Positions 17,280-26,052 of a DNA stretch of 64,000 bases are shown here, piece after piece (the first letter of the stretch is position 1; the number at the start of each line of letters is the position of its first letter). This stretch comes from Periweissella beninensis (lineage in GTDB: Bacteria > Bacillota > Bacilli > Lactobacillales > Lactobacillaceae). A model generated the notes under the pieces. That model did no database searches and had not been told where the DNA came from. It saw nothing but the letters and a program-made list of their open reading frames with translations. A program made the position numbers and the translations under genes. The DNA is taken from NCBI RefSeq assembly GCF_016908275.1, contig NZ_JAFBDN010000005.1, forward strand, positions 41,001 through 105,000, written 5' to 3'.

Positions 17280-18182
17280 ATGAATGAGTGGATATATAAA
17301 GTTGTACTACCAAAGAACCAAGCAGCAATATCAATTAAAAATCAATTAATTGCTTGGTATATACCGCGGCGCTTACGCGGCAGTTTACGTATGCGTAAAG
17401 CGATTCGCTTAAATGGTATTAATCAACCGGTATCAACAATTTTACAGCCCAATGATCAATTGGAACTTTTATTCATAGAAAGTGATTTTAAAGTACCTAT
17501 ATCTAACTATGTTATTGATAATGCCGTTAAAGTAGATGTTTTGTATGAAAATAACGATTTATTAGTAATTAATAAACCAGCCGGGTATAAAACACATCCT
17601 AATTTTACTGGTGAAACAGGGACAGTGATGAATTTTGTTGCCGCTTATTTAGCCCATAAACAGCAGGTACCCTACATGGTTCATCGGCTAGATTTGCCGA
17701 CCTCGGGAGCCTTAATTGTGGCTAAAAATCCGATTGTTGTTCCAATTTTGAATCAAATGATTGCGGCTAAAATTATTGAAAGAACATACCTGGCATGGGT
17801 TAATGGGGTGGTTCGGGCCCCTAGCGGAGTATTAAGCCAACCAATTGGTCATGATCCAGCTGATCAAAGAAAACGTAAAGTGAATGGCGTTGATGCCCAA
17901 CCAGCTATTACCTATTGGTATCAGGTGCAACAAACATATCAAAAAACCTTATTACGGTTGCAATTAGCAACGGGACGGACCCATCAATTACGAGTCCATT
18001 TACAAAATTGGGGTCATCCAATTATCGGCGATCCACTATATGAAAAAACCCTTAGTTATCAAAGAATGCTGTTGCATAGTGTAACAGTTAAACTTTATAT
18101 ACCATTTTCAAACAATCTACAATTTGTTAGCGCACCATTACCACACGACTTTCCAATAAATATATCGGTTAAACTGGAGTGA
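17280..18182 (+). CDS. RluA-family pseudouridine synthase
   Basis: About 300 residues. The catalytic motif HRLDLPTSGALIVAK contains the nucleophilic Asp of RluA/RluD enzymes. The downstream GRTHQLRVHLQNWGHPIIGDPLY segment is also diagnostic. A short S4-like N-terminal region is likely. It converts uridine to pseudouridine in rRNA or tRNA; the target position cannot be told from sequence. Start choice is weak: the frame opens at ATG 17238, but the only purine-rich stretch (GAAAGAG, 17260-17266) fits ATG 17280 best. It is followed at 3 nt by thioredoxin. Confidence 0.88.
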   Translation: MNEWIYKVVLPKNQAAISIKNQLIAWYIPRRLRGSLRMRKAIRLNGINQPVSTILQPNDQLELLFIESDFKVPISNYVIDNAVKVDVLYENNDLLVINKPAGYKTHPNFTGETGTVMNFVAAYLAHKQQVPYMVHRLDLPTSGALIVAKNPIVVPILNQMIAAKIIERTYLAWVNGVVRAPSGVLSQPIGHDPADQRKRKVNGVDAQPAITYWYQVQQTYQKTLLRLQLATGRTHQLRVHLQNWGHPIIGDPLYEKTLSYQRMLLHSVTVKLYIPFSNNLQFVSAPLPHDFPINISVKLE

Positions 18183-18185
18183 ATC

Positions 18186-18509
18186 ATGAAAATTATTAAT
18201 GATACAAATTTAAATTCAAGCGTTGCAGAGGGGTTGACTCTAGTTGATTTTTGGGCTGATTGGTGTGCACCATGTAAAATGATGAATCCGATTTTAGAAC
18301 AATTAGCAAAAGACTATGATGGACAAATTAATTTTGGTAAAATTGATGTTGAGAAATATCCACATTTGGCAGAAAATTATAAAGTAATGAGTATTCCATC
18401 ACTTGTGTTATTTAAAGATGGTCACGCTTTGGAAAAGGTGTCAGGTGTATATCCAAAAGGCAAACTGACACAATATCTAAATAAAAAATTGGCTGAGTAT
18501 CAAAATTAA
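18186..18509 (+). CDS. trxA: Thioredoxin
   Basis: 107 residues, the normal size. The active site WCAPCK replaces the more common WCGPCK, an Ala-for-Gly change seen in several Firmicutes thioredoxins. The cis-proline segment MSIPSLVLFKDG is intact. It is a cytoplasmic protein disulfide reductase fed by thioredoxin reductase. CTGGAG overlaps the end of the pseudouridine synthase gene, 5-6 nt before ATG 18186, so the two are translationally coupled. Confidence 0.95.
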   Translation: MKIINDTNLNSSVAEGLTLVDFWADWCAPCKMMNPILEQLAKDYDGQINFGKIDVEKYPHLAENYKVMSIPSLVLFKDGHALEKVSGVYPKGKLTQYLNKKLAEYQN

Positions 18510-18604
18510 AATAATAAATAATATTTTAAGCTTATTTGCATGTAAATGATGTGTTACAATTATAGTGCTGTTTTTAATAACGAAATGGAGTTTTTTACTG
18601 AAAA

Positions 18605-19387
18605 ATGAAGGAACAAAAGAATGAACCGAGATGGTTCACGGTTATGAAGGTTACAGCCCCATTAATGCTTAGCTATTTACCTATTGGAATTGCGGCGGGG
18701 ATCTTATTAAAATCCGGTGGTTTTGCTATTTGGATGATTGTTTTATTATCAATTGCTGTTTTTTCAGGGGGCGCTCAGTTCATGATTGCATCAATGCTCA
18801 TGACATCTACCCCCGTATGGACAATAACGATAATGCTATTTTTCCTAGAATTACGGTATGTGCTCTTAGGTACGAGTTTGTCGAAATACTTAAAGAAAGC
18901 AAAGCAACCATTTATTTTACAGTTTTCGGCATCAATGAATGATGAAAACTATGCGGTGAATTATTTGAAATTCTCAACCGATAAATATTGGACACCAAAA
19001 GATGCCCTCGGTGTTGAGTACTATTCCTTAGCTGCATGGACAATTGGTAATATTATTGGTGGTATATTAGGTTCAACAATTACAATTGACTTACCGATTG
19101 TGCATTTTGCATTAACTGCAATGTTTTTATACATGGTGACAATGCAAATTAAGCGCAGAATTTTATTCTTCCCAGTTATTATTTCAGCAATTTTATCAAT
19201 TACGATAGTAGTTGCCTTAAAGAGTACGTTGGGCTTGATTATTGCAACCCTTTTAGCTGCCACAGCCGGCTACATGTTAGAAAAAAGTATCAAAAAACGT
19301 AATGTTAAAAGCCCGATGTTATCAAAAATTAAAGGGCCTAAAAATACACATGAGAAATTACATTCTGTAAAGAACGTTAAGGACTAA
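18605..19387 (+). CDS. azlC: AzlC family branched-chain amino acid exporter, large subunit
   Basis: 260 residues with several membrane segments. It shows the AzlC signatures SYLPIGIAAG near the N-terminus and FSGGAQFMIASML around residues 54-66. AzlC works with the small AzlD subunit encoded 16 nt downstream; the pair in Bacillus confers azaleucine resistance and exports branched-chain amino acids. The C-terminal 30 residues are basic and cytoplasmic. The Shine-Dalgarno (GGAG, 18587-18590) is rather far from ATG 18605, but this is the only sensible start. Confidence 0.9.
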   Translation: MKEQKNEPRWFTVMKVTAPLMLSYLPIGIAAGILLKSGGFAIWMIVLLSIAVFSGGAQFMIASMLMTSTPVWTITIMLFFLELRYVLLGTSLSKYLKKAKQPFILQFSASMNDENYAVNYLKFSTDKYWTPKDALGVEYYSLAAWTIGNIIGGILGSTITIDLPIVHFALTAMFLYMVTMQIKRRILFFPVIISAILSITIVVALKSTLGLIIATLLAATAGYMLEKSIKKRNVKSPMLSKIKGPKNTHEKLHSVKNVKD

Positions 19388-19403
19388 TTGAGGAATTTTT
19401 AAA

Positions 19404-19748
19404 ATGGATACAGAGTTAAAACGGCATTTAATGATAGTTGGTTTTGGGGCAATTGCAGCGTTTATTCCGCGCTATTTTCCAATGCTATTTTTTACGACAC
19501 GAAAAGTACCAGCATGGTTTAATGAATGGATGAATTTTGTGCCAGTTTCGTTGTTTACAGCTTTAATTGCAAAAGATATTTTTGTAACTCATGATTATCA
19601 AATGACTTTTAGCAACTTTAATATGATGTTAGCAGCCATAATTGTGGTGATTGTCGCGTACTATACCCATTCAATGCTATTATCTGTTTTGTCAGGTTTA
19701 GTTAGTGTTTGGGGTTTTGCCCTGTTATTAGCAACATTTGGGCTTTAA
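19404..19748 (+). CDS. azlD: AzlD family small subunit of branched-chain amino acid exporter
   Basis: 114 residues with four hydrophobic segments. The AzlD pattern FIPRYFPMLFFTTRKVPAWF near residues 19-38 is clear. It forms the export system with AzlC. TGAGGAA about 10 nt upstream supports ATG 19404. Confidence 0.9.
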   Translation: MDTELKRHLMIVGFGAIAAFIPRYFPMLFFTTRKVPAWFNEWMNFVPVSLFTALIAKDIFVTHDYQMTFSNFNMMLAAIIVVIVAYYTHSMLLSVLSGLVSVWGFALLLATFGL

Positions 19749-19821
19749 ACAGTTAGTAAGTGCTGATGGATGGCTTTTTAGCCAATAGGATGGCCGAATA
19801 CGTTTAAGTGAAAATAAATTT

Positions 19822-19864
19822 AAAAATAACTATCACTAATCGAATTTAGGGGTAGTTATTTTTT
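19822..19864 (+). terminator. Terminator after azlCD
   Basis: AAAAATAACTA pairs with TAGTTATTTTTT across a loop of about 20 nt. The remainder of the gap to gpmA holds a TATAAT at 19993-19998, without a well-spaced -35, that probably serves gpmA. Confidence 0.6.
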
Positions 19865-20041
19865 GCTAGCGACAAAAATTGATGATAATTGCTTGCATAA
19901 ATTAGGTATTGGTTACTGCTAGAGATGGTAGCGTAATGCTATGTTGTTTTATTCTCTTTTTATTTTGATGTGCGTAATTGTCAAAAATTATGTATAATGA
20001 AGAAGAATAAATCTATCAAAATAAAAGAGGTAATTATCCGC

Positions 20042-20743
20042 ATGGCTAAATTAGTGTTAATTCGTCACGGTCAAAGTGAATGGAACTTAGAAAACTTGTT
20101 TACTGGTTGGGTTGATGTTAACTTATCAGAAAAAGGTGTTGAAGAAGCAAAGAATGCTGGTCGGTCATTAAAGGCTGAAGGGCTAGAATTTGATTACGCA
20201 TATACTTCAGTATTGAAGCGTGCCATCAAGACTTTGCATTTTGCATTGGAAGAATCTGACCAACTTTGGGTACCAGAAACTAAAACATGGCGTTTAAATG
20301 AACGGCACTATGGTGCATTGCAAGGCCAAAATAAAGCTGAAGCTGCTGAAAAATGGGGTGCTGATCAAGTTCATATCTGGCGTCGTTCATACGATGTGTT
20401 ACCTCCTCTTCAAGCCGCTGATGCAGAAGGTTCGATTGCTAATGATCGACGCTATGCTGATTTGGATGCACGGACTGTACCAGCTGGTGAAAACCTAAAG
20501 GTGACATTAGAACGGGTAATTCCATTTTGGCAAGACGAAGTTGCACCTAAGTTAAAAGATGGTAAAAACATTGTGATTGCGGCGCACGGAAACTCATTGC
20601 GGGCCCTAAGCAAGTATATTGAAAATATTTCAGATGATGATATTTTAAATCTTGAAATGGCTACTGGGGAACCAGTTGTGTATACATTCAATGAAGCACT
20701 AGAAGTGACTGATAAAAAGATTCTTACAAAAAATAAGGATTAA
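20042..20743 (+). CDS. gpmA: 2,3-bisphosphoglycerate-dependent phosphoglycerate mutase
   Basis: 233 residues. It interconverts 3- and 2-phosphoglycerate in lower glycolysis. The phosphohistidine motif [10 protein letters not shown] (residues 5-14), the lid segment [17 protein letters not shown], and the second histidine in [10 protein letters not shown] (about residues 181-190) are all intact. The frame is open back to 19970, but AGAGG at 20026-20030 and the [11 protein letters not shown] start place the gene at ATG 20042. It is monocistronic, with its own -10 upstream and a hairpin downstream. Confidence 0.97.
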   Translation: MAKLVLIRHGQSEWNLENLFTGWVDVNLSEKGVEEAKNAGRSLKAEGLEFDYAYTSVLKRAIKTLHFALEESDQLWVPETKTWRLNERHYGALQGQNKAEAAEKWGADQVHIWRRSYDVLPPLQAADAEGSIANDRRYADLDARTVPAGENLKVTLERVIPFWQDEVAPKLKDGKNIVIAAHGNSLRALSKYIENISDDDILNLEMATGEPVVYTFNEALEVTDKKILTKNKD

Positions 20744-20775
20744 TAATAACGTAACAATAATGCGTTATTATTAAT
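20742..20775 (+). terminator. Hairpin after gpmA
   Basis: AATAATAACG pairs with CGTTATTATT, followed by an AT-rich tail but only short T runs. It could be a weak terminator or an mRNA 3'-end stabiliser. Confidence 0.45.
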
Positions 20776-20873
20776 TGAGCCATAGTTAATTTATAGCTAG
20801 CCAAGGTAATTTATTGGGTAGAATTATAGATTGATTATGGCTTTTTATGTCATATTGAGTTATTTTAGGGCCC

Positions 20874-20898
20874 TTTTATTCATATTATGTGAATAAAA
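20874..20898. promoter_or_regulatory. Perfect palindrome upstream of adhP, candidate operator
   Basis: TTTTATTCA and TGAATAAAA form 9-bp arms around a 7-nt centre, about 140 nt before adhP. It is not a Rex box (TTGTGAA...TTCACAA) by eye. A single Rex-like half (TTGTGA) lies at about 20950. Function not established. Confidence 0.3.
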
Positions 20899-21038
20899 AA
20901 ATAATAAAAATGTTATTAAATCAAAGTAGTTACTTAAAAAAAAGTAAAATTGTGATAAATTGAGCTTTATTTTTTTGATAAAGTGGCATACAATTAAGCG
21001 TGTTAAGAAAAATACTTAAATAATGTGAGGAATTTAAA

Positions 21039-22094
21039 ATGAAAGCAGCTGTTGTTCGTGAAACTCCAGATGGATATGTAGACTTAATTGATGATTGGAA
21101 GCCAGCTACATTAGGCTTTGGTGATGCCCTTGTCGATGTTGAATACTGTGGTCTTTGTCACACTGATTTACATTGTGCTAATGGTGATTTTGGTAATCCT
21201 AACGAGATGGGAACACGTAATGGGGCTTTCCGCCGCGTAATTGGTCATGAAGGAGTAGGTCGCGTTGCTAAACTAGGTGAAGGTGCATCTGACTATCTAA
21301 AAGTTGGTGATCGCGTTTCAATCGCTTGGTTCTATGATGCTTGTGGTGTTTGTGATTTCTGTGTATCAGGTAATGAAACATTTTGTCGTAAAGTACGTAA
21401 TGCAGGATATACTGTCGATGGTGCAATGGCTCAACAAGTGATTGTTAACTCAAAATATGCAGTTAAAGTACCAGAAGATTTAGATCCTGTTGAAGCATCT
21501 TCAATTACTTGTGCTGGTGTCACAATGTATAAATCATTGAAGACTGGGGAAGCGAAACCAGGTGAATGGGTATCTGTACATGGTGCTGGTGGTTTAGGTA
21601 ACCTAGCTGTTCAATATGCACACAACGTTTTTGGTGCCCATGTGGCTGTTATTGATGGTAATGATGATAAATTAGCTGCTGCTAAGGCTAATGGTGCTGA
21701 AGTTTTAATTAACCGTAAAAAAGTTGATGATGTAGCTGCTGAAGTGCAAAAAGCCACTGGTGGTGTACATACTGCGCAAGTTACAGCAGTTAACGCAGCG
21801 GCTTTCAATCAAGCGGTAAATTCACTTCGCCCAATGGGTAAATTGGTTGCTGTAGCGCTACCACAAGGTGATATGGCGTTAAATATTGCTAAAACGGTAC
21901 TTGATGGAATTGAAGTGCGTGGATCATTAGTTGGAACACGTGCTGACCTTAAAGAAGCATTCCAATTTGGAGCTGAAGGTAAAGTTAAGCCAATTGTTGA
22001 AACAGTACAATTAACTGACATTAATGATGTGATTGACGAAATGAAAGCCGGTAAAATTACTGGTCGTAAAGTTTTTGATTTTACAACTCTTTAA
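21039..22094 (+). CDS. adhP: Zinc-dependent alcohol dehydrogenase (AdhP/AdhA type)
   Basis: 351 residues of the medium-chain dehydrogenase family. Catalytic zinc ligands are visible in CGLCHTDLH and GHEGVG. The structural zinc cysteines lie in [16 protein letters not shown]. The NAD-binding [13 protein letters not shown] is near residues 173-185. It reduces acetaldehyde to ethanol and so regenerates NAD+, central in heterofermentative metabolism. GTGAGG 7 nt before ATG 21039 supports the start. It is monocistronic, with a palindrome upstream and a strong terminator downstream. Confidence 0.95.
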   Translation: MKAAVVRETPDGYVDLIDDWKPATLGFGDALVDVEYCGLCHTDLHCANGDFGNPNEMGTRNGAFRRVIGHEGVGRVAKLGEGASDYLKVGDRVSIAWFYDACGVCDFCVSGNETFCRKVRNAGYTVDGAMAQQVIVNSKYAVKVPEDLDPVEASSITCAGVTMYKSLKTGEAKPGEWVSVHGAGGLGNLAVQYAHNVFGAHVAVIDGNDDKLAAAKANGAEVLINRKKVDDVAAEVQKATGGVHTAQVTAVNAAAFNQAVNSLRPMGKLVAVALPQGDMALNIAKTVLDGIEVRGSLVGTRADLKEAFQFGAEGKVKPIVETVQLTDINDVIDEMKAGKITGRKVFDFTTL

Positions 22095-22116
22095 GATTAA
22101 TAATAAGCGTATCGTT

Positions 22117-22154
22117 AAAAAAGAGTCTCGGCTAAATGTTCGAGACTCTTTTTT
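22117..22154 (+). terminator. Intrinsic terminator after adhP
   Basis: Perfect stem AAAAAAGAGTCTCG / CGAGACTCTTTTTT with a 10-nt loop. Confidence 0.9.
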
Positions 22155-22232
22155 GGGTTCAAAAAGACAGTTTTTGCTTATCGAAAATAGTATGCTAAAA
22201 TTAACTTGAATAGAGAGAATGGAAGGATAATT

Positions 22233-23468
22233 ATGAAATTTCATCAATTGACTAGTCATGAACGGCTAGCCCAGTTAGTAGATAAGCATTTAATCGATGA
22301 AAATGATGCGACATTATTAAATACTAGTTACAGTTCAATTCATGAAAAAATGATTGAAAATTATATTGGTAACTACGCGATTCCTTTAGGTCTATTACCT
22401 AAAATAACTGTTAATGGAACGGATTATGTTATCCCGATGGCGACAGAAGAACCTTCCGTGATTGCAGCAGCAGCAAATGGAGCCAGAATGTTTAGCTATG
22501 GCACAGTTACAGCTCAAGCGATAAATCGCGAAATGATTGGCCAAGTATTAATGCATGATATCGAATTTGTGGAATTTGAACAGTATGTCATTAAACACGA
22601 ATCATTACTAATTGCATTGGGGAATGCAGCCCATCCAAGCATGCAAAAGCGCGGTGGGGGGCTTAAAAAAATTACCGTTCGTAATTTAGGTGATAAAATG
22701 GTTTCGTTGGACCTACTTGTTGATGCACAAGAAGCGATGGGTGCTAATACGGTTAATACCATGGCTGAAGCGATCGCCGTCTACTTACGGGATAACGGGT
22801 TTAGCCAACAAGTTGATTTAGCAATTCTATCTAATTTAGCGACACAAGCGTTAGTTGAAGTTCGAGTTTCATTACCATTTAACGCCGTAGAAAAAGTCGG
22901 ATTTAGGAATGTAGAAATTGCGCAAAAAATTGCTCAAGCTAACTTATATAGTCATATTGATCCATATCGAGCGACAACCGAAAATAAAGGAATTATGAAT
23001 GGAATTGATGCAGTGGTGATGGCATCAGGTAATGACTGGCGTGCGATTGCGGCTGGTGCCCATGCATATGCGAGTTATGATGGTAAATATACTAGCTTAA
23101 GTAAGTGGCAAGTGATCGATGATCGGCTAGAGGGTAGTTTAACAATACCATTGCCGGTTGGAATTGTAGGTGGTTCGATTGGAATCGTTCCGTTAGCTAA
23201 GGTTAATCAAAAATTATTAAAAGTTACTACAGCTAAAGAACTAGCCTGTGTGATTGCAACGGTTGGGTTAGCACAAAATTTAGCAGCGCTTAGAGCATTA
23301 GTAACAAATGGTATCCAAGCAGGGCATATGCAATTACAATTAAAGTCGTTAGCCTTGGCTGTGGGGGCAAAACCGACCGAAGTAACTGAATTAGTACAAA
23401 GGTTAGCCAAAATGCCCTTAAGAAATACAGAAACAGCGCTAAAATTATTAAAAGAAATGAGAAATTAA
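22233..23468 (+). CDS. mvaA: Hydroxymethylglutaryl-CoA reductase, class II
   Basis: 411 residues of the class II (bacterial) family. It interconverts HMG-CoA and mevalonate; in lactic acid bacteria this feeds isoprenoid synthesis by the mevalonate route. Signatures: TEEPSVIAAAANGAR (catalytic Glu, about residues 74-88), QEAMGANTVNTMAEA, the ENKGIMNGIDAVVMASGNDWRAI cofactor region and GGSIGIVPLAK. The frame is open back to 22206, but GGAAGGA at 22221-22227 supports ATG 22233. The next gene begins immediately after its stop, so they form an operon. Confidence 0.95.
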   Translation: MKFHQLTSHERLAQLVDKHLIDENDATLLNTSYSSIHEKMIENYIGNYAIPLGLLPKITVNGTDYVIPMATEEPSVIAAAANGARMFSYGTVTAQAINREMIGQVLMHDIEFVEFEQYVIKHESLLIALGNAAHPSMQKRGGGLKKITVRNLGDKMVSLDLLVDAQEAMGANTVNTMAEAIAVYLRDNGFSQQVDLAILSNLATQALVEVRVSLPFNAVEKVGFRNVEIAQKIAQANLYSHIDPYRATTENKGIMNGIDAVVMASGNDWRAIAAGAHAYASYDGKYTSLSKWQVIDDRLEGSLTIPLPVGIVGGSIGIVPLAKVNQKLLKVTTAKELACVIATVGLAQNLAALRALVTNGIQAGHMQLQLKSLALAVGAKPTEVTELVQRLAKMPLRNTETALKLLKEMRN

Positions 23469-24449
23469 ATGAGTGATATTCGATTAGGGACAGCAGCTAA
23501 AGAACTATTAGATCAAATTAATCAAATGTATCCAGGGGAAGTTTTAGTGCGCTTTGGAGATACAAAAAGTGGCTATGTACGCCACGATCAAGCGACTAGA
23601 GATGCTCTTGGTTCAAGGATAGTAGTGCAAGTTACCGATGTGACGGCACCAGATTATACGGCGACGCATGAATTAATGCATATCTTATTGCCTTTAGTGG
23701 GCTTTCCGCAAATCTTTTTCCACGGTTCATTTGGAGATGAAAAACTGGATGAACAATTAATGATTATGACTACAAGTTTGTATAATGTTATTGCACATGA
23801 AGTTGTGGTTACTGAACAACGTAGGCATCATTTAATTAATGAAACAGTAGCAAAACAGTATGCATTAGGCGTAGCGACAACATTAACTAAAGAAGATAAC
23901 GGAAATGATGATGAAGCAGCCTTACGGTTATTGATATTACTAGATGCGTTGGTTTTTTATGCTGATGATATGCATAAAACTAAATATTTAAAACAATTTA
24001 AAAATGATTATCCGATTGCGTTTAAGGCAGCTACGGCAATTTATAAAGATGTCTTAGGGAGCACAATTGATTCACCATTTACGATGCACCGCGCAATTGT
24101 CAAATTATTTAAGGCCTTTGATAAGCAAATGCTAGAATGGGACATGCCTAAATTACACAGTACTGAATTTGTTACGGTTTCAAGTGTGCTTTCACAAAGA
24201 CAGCTACGGATGCAAGTCCGGCAAATATTTGAAGTATTCCACTCAGAAATGCTTGATAAGCAAACGGGTGAACGAGCATATGTTGGTTTAAATCGAACAA
24301 CCCGGCAAAACTCATTTGTATTATCAGTTCCAGATGAAGCAACTGGGGGCTCGACTGAATGGTTTAAGCAACTATATGATATGTCGGTTGAAGAATTATT
24401 TGATAGTTTGGCATTACCATATACGATCCGGGAAGTAGCAGAAAGTTAA
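23469..24449 (+). CDS. Putative zinc metallopeptidase-like protein with HELMH motif (possibly IpaB/EvcA family)
   Basis: 326 residues. A canonical HEXXH zinc-binding motif, THELMH, lies at residues 66-71, followed some 45 residues later by a His-Glu rich helix (YNVIAHEVVVTEQRRH) that could supply a third ligand. There is no signal peptide or membrane segment, so it should be cytoplasmic. Lactobacilli carry proteins of this size labelled IpaB/EvcA family; I think this belongs there but cannot confirm it. It starts directly at the mvaA stop and is followed 20 nt later by a sirtuin gene, a three-gene operon whose common purpose is unclear. Proteolytic activity is inferred from the motif only. 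Confidence 0.7.
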   Translation: MSDIRLGTAAKELLDQINQMYPGEVLVRFGDTKSGYVRHDQATRDALGSRIVVQVTDVTAPDYTATHELMHILLPLVGFPQIFFHGSFGDEKLDEQLMIMTTSLYNVIAHEVVVTEQRRHHLINETVAKQYALGVATTLTKEDNGNDDEAALRLLILLDALVFYADDMHKTKYLKQFKNDYPIAFKAATAIYKDVLGSTIDSPFTMHRAIVKLFKAFDKQMLEWDMPKLHSTEFVTVSSVLSQRQLRMQVRQIFEVFHSEMLDKQTGERAYVGLNRTTRQNSFVLSVPDEATGGSTEWFKQLYDMSVEELFDSLALPYTIREVAES

Positions 24450-24469
24450 CGCAAGGGAGTTTAGTTAAG

Positions 24470-25171
24470 ATGATAAATGATACGGTACAAAGTTTATTTG
24501 ATAATGCTAAAAAGATAGTATTTTTAACAGGTGCAGGTGTGTCAACTGCATCGGGAATTCCTGATTATCGATCAAAAGGTGGTTTATACGATCAGAAAGT
24601 CCGGCCAGAGTATTTACTAAGTACCGAGGCACTAGCTAATGAACCAGCTAAAATGTATCAATTCATCATGACAAATATGTACTATCCAGAGGCCAAACCC
24701 AATGTTATTCACGAAAAAATGGCTGCTTTAACTAAGCAAAAACGTGCTAAAATTATTACGCAAAATATTGATGGATTACACCAAAAGGCCGGTGTTTCAC
24801 CGACCGATTTAATTGAATTTCATGGCAATATCTATGATTTGTATACGATCAAAAGTCATCAGAAAGTTGATTATAAAACATATCAACAGAGTATGGTTAG
24901 TCAAAATGGTGAATTAATTAGGCCTAATATTACTTTGTACGGTGAGATTCCGTTTATGGTTGAAAGCGCCATAAAAGTAATGCAAACAGCGGACTTAGTG
25001 GTTATCGTAGGAACGAGCTTTGTAGTCTATCCATTTGCCGGTTTAATAGATTATGTGAAGGGAGATGTGCCCATTATGGCAATTAATCAAGAATACATTA
25101 CGACTGCACATCATATCGAACAAATTATTGGAGATGCTAGTCAATTTTTTACGGAATTAAAAATTAAGTAA
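24470..25171 (+). CDS. SIR2-family NAD-dependent deacylase lacking the zinc cysteines
   Basis: 233 residues. The NAD-binding sirtuin motifs are intact: GAGVSTASGIPDYRSKGGLY (residues 21-40), TQNIDGLHQKAG (97-108), catalytic His118 in FHGN, and VGTSFVVYPFAGL. The small domain that normally holds two Cys-x-x-Cys pairs (residues 122-152) contains none; the whole protein is cysteine-free. The segment is present at near-normal length, so zinc was lost without deletion. It may still be an NAD-dependent deacylase held together without metal, or have altered activity. AAGGGAG before ATG 24470 fixes the start. Confidence 0.85.
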   Translation: MINDTVQSLFDNAKKIVFLTGAGVSTASGIPDYRSKGGLYDQKVRPEYLLSTEALANEPAKMYQFIMTNMYYPEAKPNVIHEKMAALTKQKRAKIITQNIDGLHQKAGVSPTDLIEFHGNIYDLYTIKSHQKVDYKTYQQSMVSQNGELIRPNITLYGEIPFMVESAIKVMQTADLVVIVGTSFVVYPFAGLIDYVKGDVPIMAINQEYITTAHHIEQIIGDASQFFTELKIK

Positions 25172-25189
25172 GTAATTATATTTTCAATA

Positions 25190-25252
25190 TTAAAAAAAGA
25201 GGGTGTTCCATACCAAGCTAAGTAAAGCTGGTATGAAATGCTCTCTTTTTAA
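25190..25252. terminator. Hairpin terminator between convergent sirtuin and tetR genes
   Basis: AAAAAAAGAGGGTG...CATACCAGC pairs with GCTGGTATG...CTCTCTTTTT. T tracts on both strands suit the two convergent genes. Confidence 0.75.
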
Positions 25253-25322
25253 AGCAGTTTGGTGGTATTAAATGCCTTAATTAAGAGGCCGTTCAATATA
25301 TATTACATGTGTCTAAAATTTA

Positions 25323-25940
25323 TTAAAAGTTATGATTAACAATCAAATCTTTGGGAGCTAAAAGCCGACTTTTAGCGATAATTATTGCGACCTCTTCAGG
25401 TGATTCAGGATTTTCCTTTTTAACCCAATGAATTACGATACTAAATAAGCAATCAACTAATAATTGAATGGTATAGTCCGTCGGAAGTGCGTTATTAAAT
25501 TGACCATGGTTGGCCGTGATGGTAGTAATAAAGACATTTTCAACTAATTTTTTAATTTTAGCTAACAATTCAGGGTTTTCAGAACTTAGGATTAGAACCC
25601 GAATAGTTCGAATATTTTGATAAATATAGTTAAGGACATTTGAAAATGACAAATAAACATTATCAAGGGAATCACTTTTAAAAAATATTTCATTGTAAAT
25701 AGAAGTATCACTAATTTTACTTTGAAAATCATTCAGGATATTAGTATACAGTTCAGTTTCAATTTCAACTAATAACGCATTTAAGTCTTTATAGTTAATA
25801 TAAAAAGTTCCACGACTCAAATTAGCATGTTTAACTAATTGGCTAATTGATACATTCTTAAGGCCATTTTCCTCAATTAATGTGATAAAAGAATTTTTTA
25901 ATTTTTGCTTAGTTTCTAGAACCCGTTCACTTTGTTTCAT
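25323..25940 (-). CDS. TetR-family regulator divergent from yhgE
   Basis: 205 residues. The N-terminal TetR helix-turn-helix is clear (VSISQLVKHANLSRGTFYINYKDLNALL, about residues 25-52). The C-terminal ligand domain is of the type next to YhgE/Pip genes in Lactobacillales. GAGGAG precedes the start. The 112-nt gap to the divergent yhgE start is AT-rich and holds a near-direct repeat (ATTGTTCAAT and ATTGCGTTCATT, about 25971-26000) that may be the operator. It probably represses the membrane-protein gene opposite it. Confidence 0.85.
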   Translation of the reverse strand: MKQSERVLETKQKLKNSFITLIEENGLKNVSISQLVKHANLSRGTFYINYKDLNALLVEIETELYTNILNDFQSKISDTSIYNEIFFKSDSLDNVYLSFSNVLNYIYQNIRTIRVLILSSENPELLAKIKKLVENVFITTITANHGQFNNALPTDYTIQLLVDCLFSIVIHWVKKENPESPEEVAIIIAKSRLLAPKDLIVNHNF

Positions 25941-26052
25941 AAAAATAGCTCCTCGTTAAAAAAATAAACACATTGTTCAATAATATATATTGCGTTCATT
26001 AAATAAATATTATAAACTATTTTATAGATTAATCAAAGGATGGCAGAGCGAA

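Noticed and set aside
23469..25171. Possible toxin or defence pair (HEXXH protein plus SIR2 protein)
   Set aside because: The sirtuin is a short stand-alone deacylase type rather than a defence SIR2 effector, and the genes are in an operon with mvaA in a core region.
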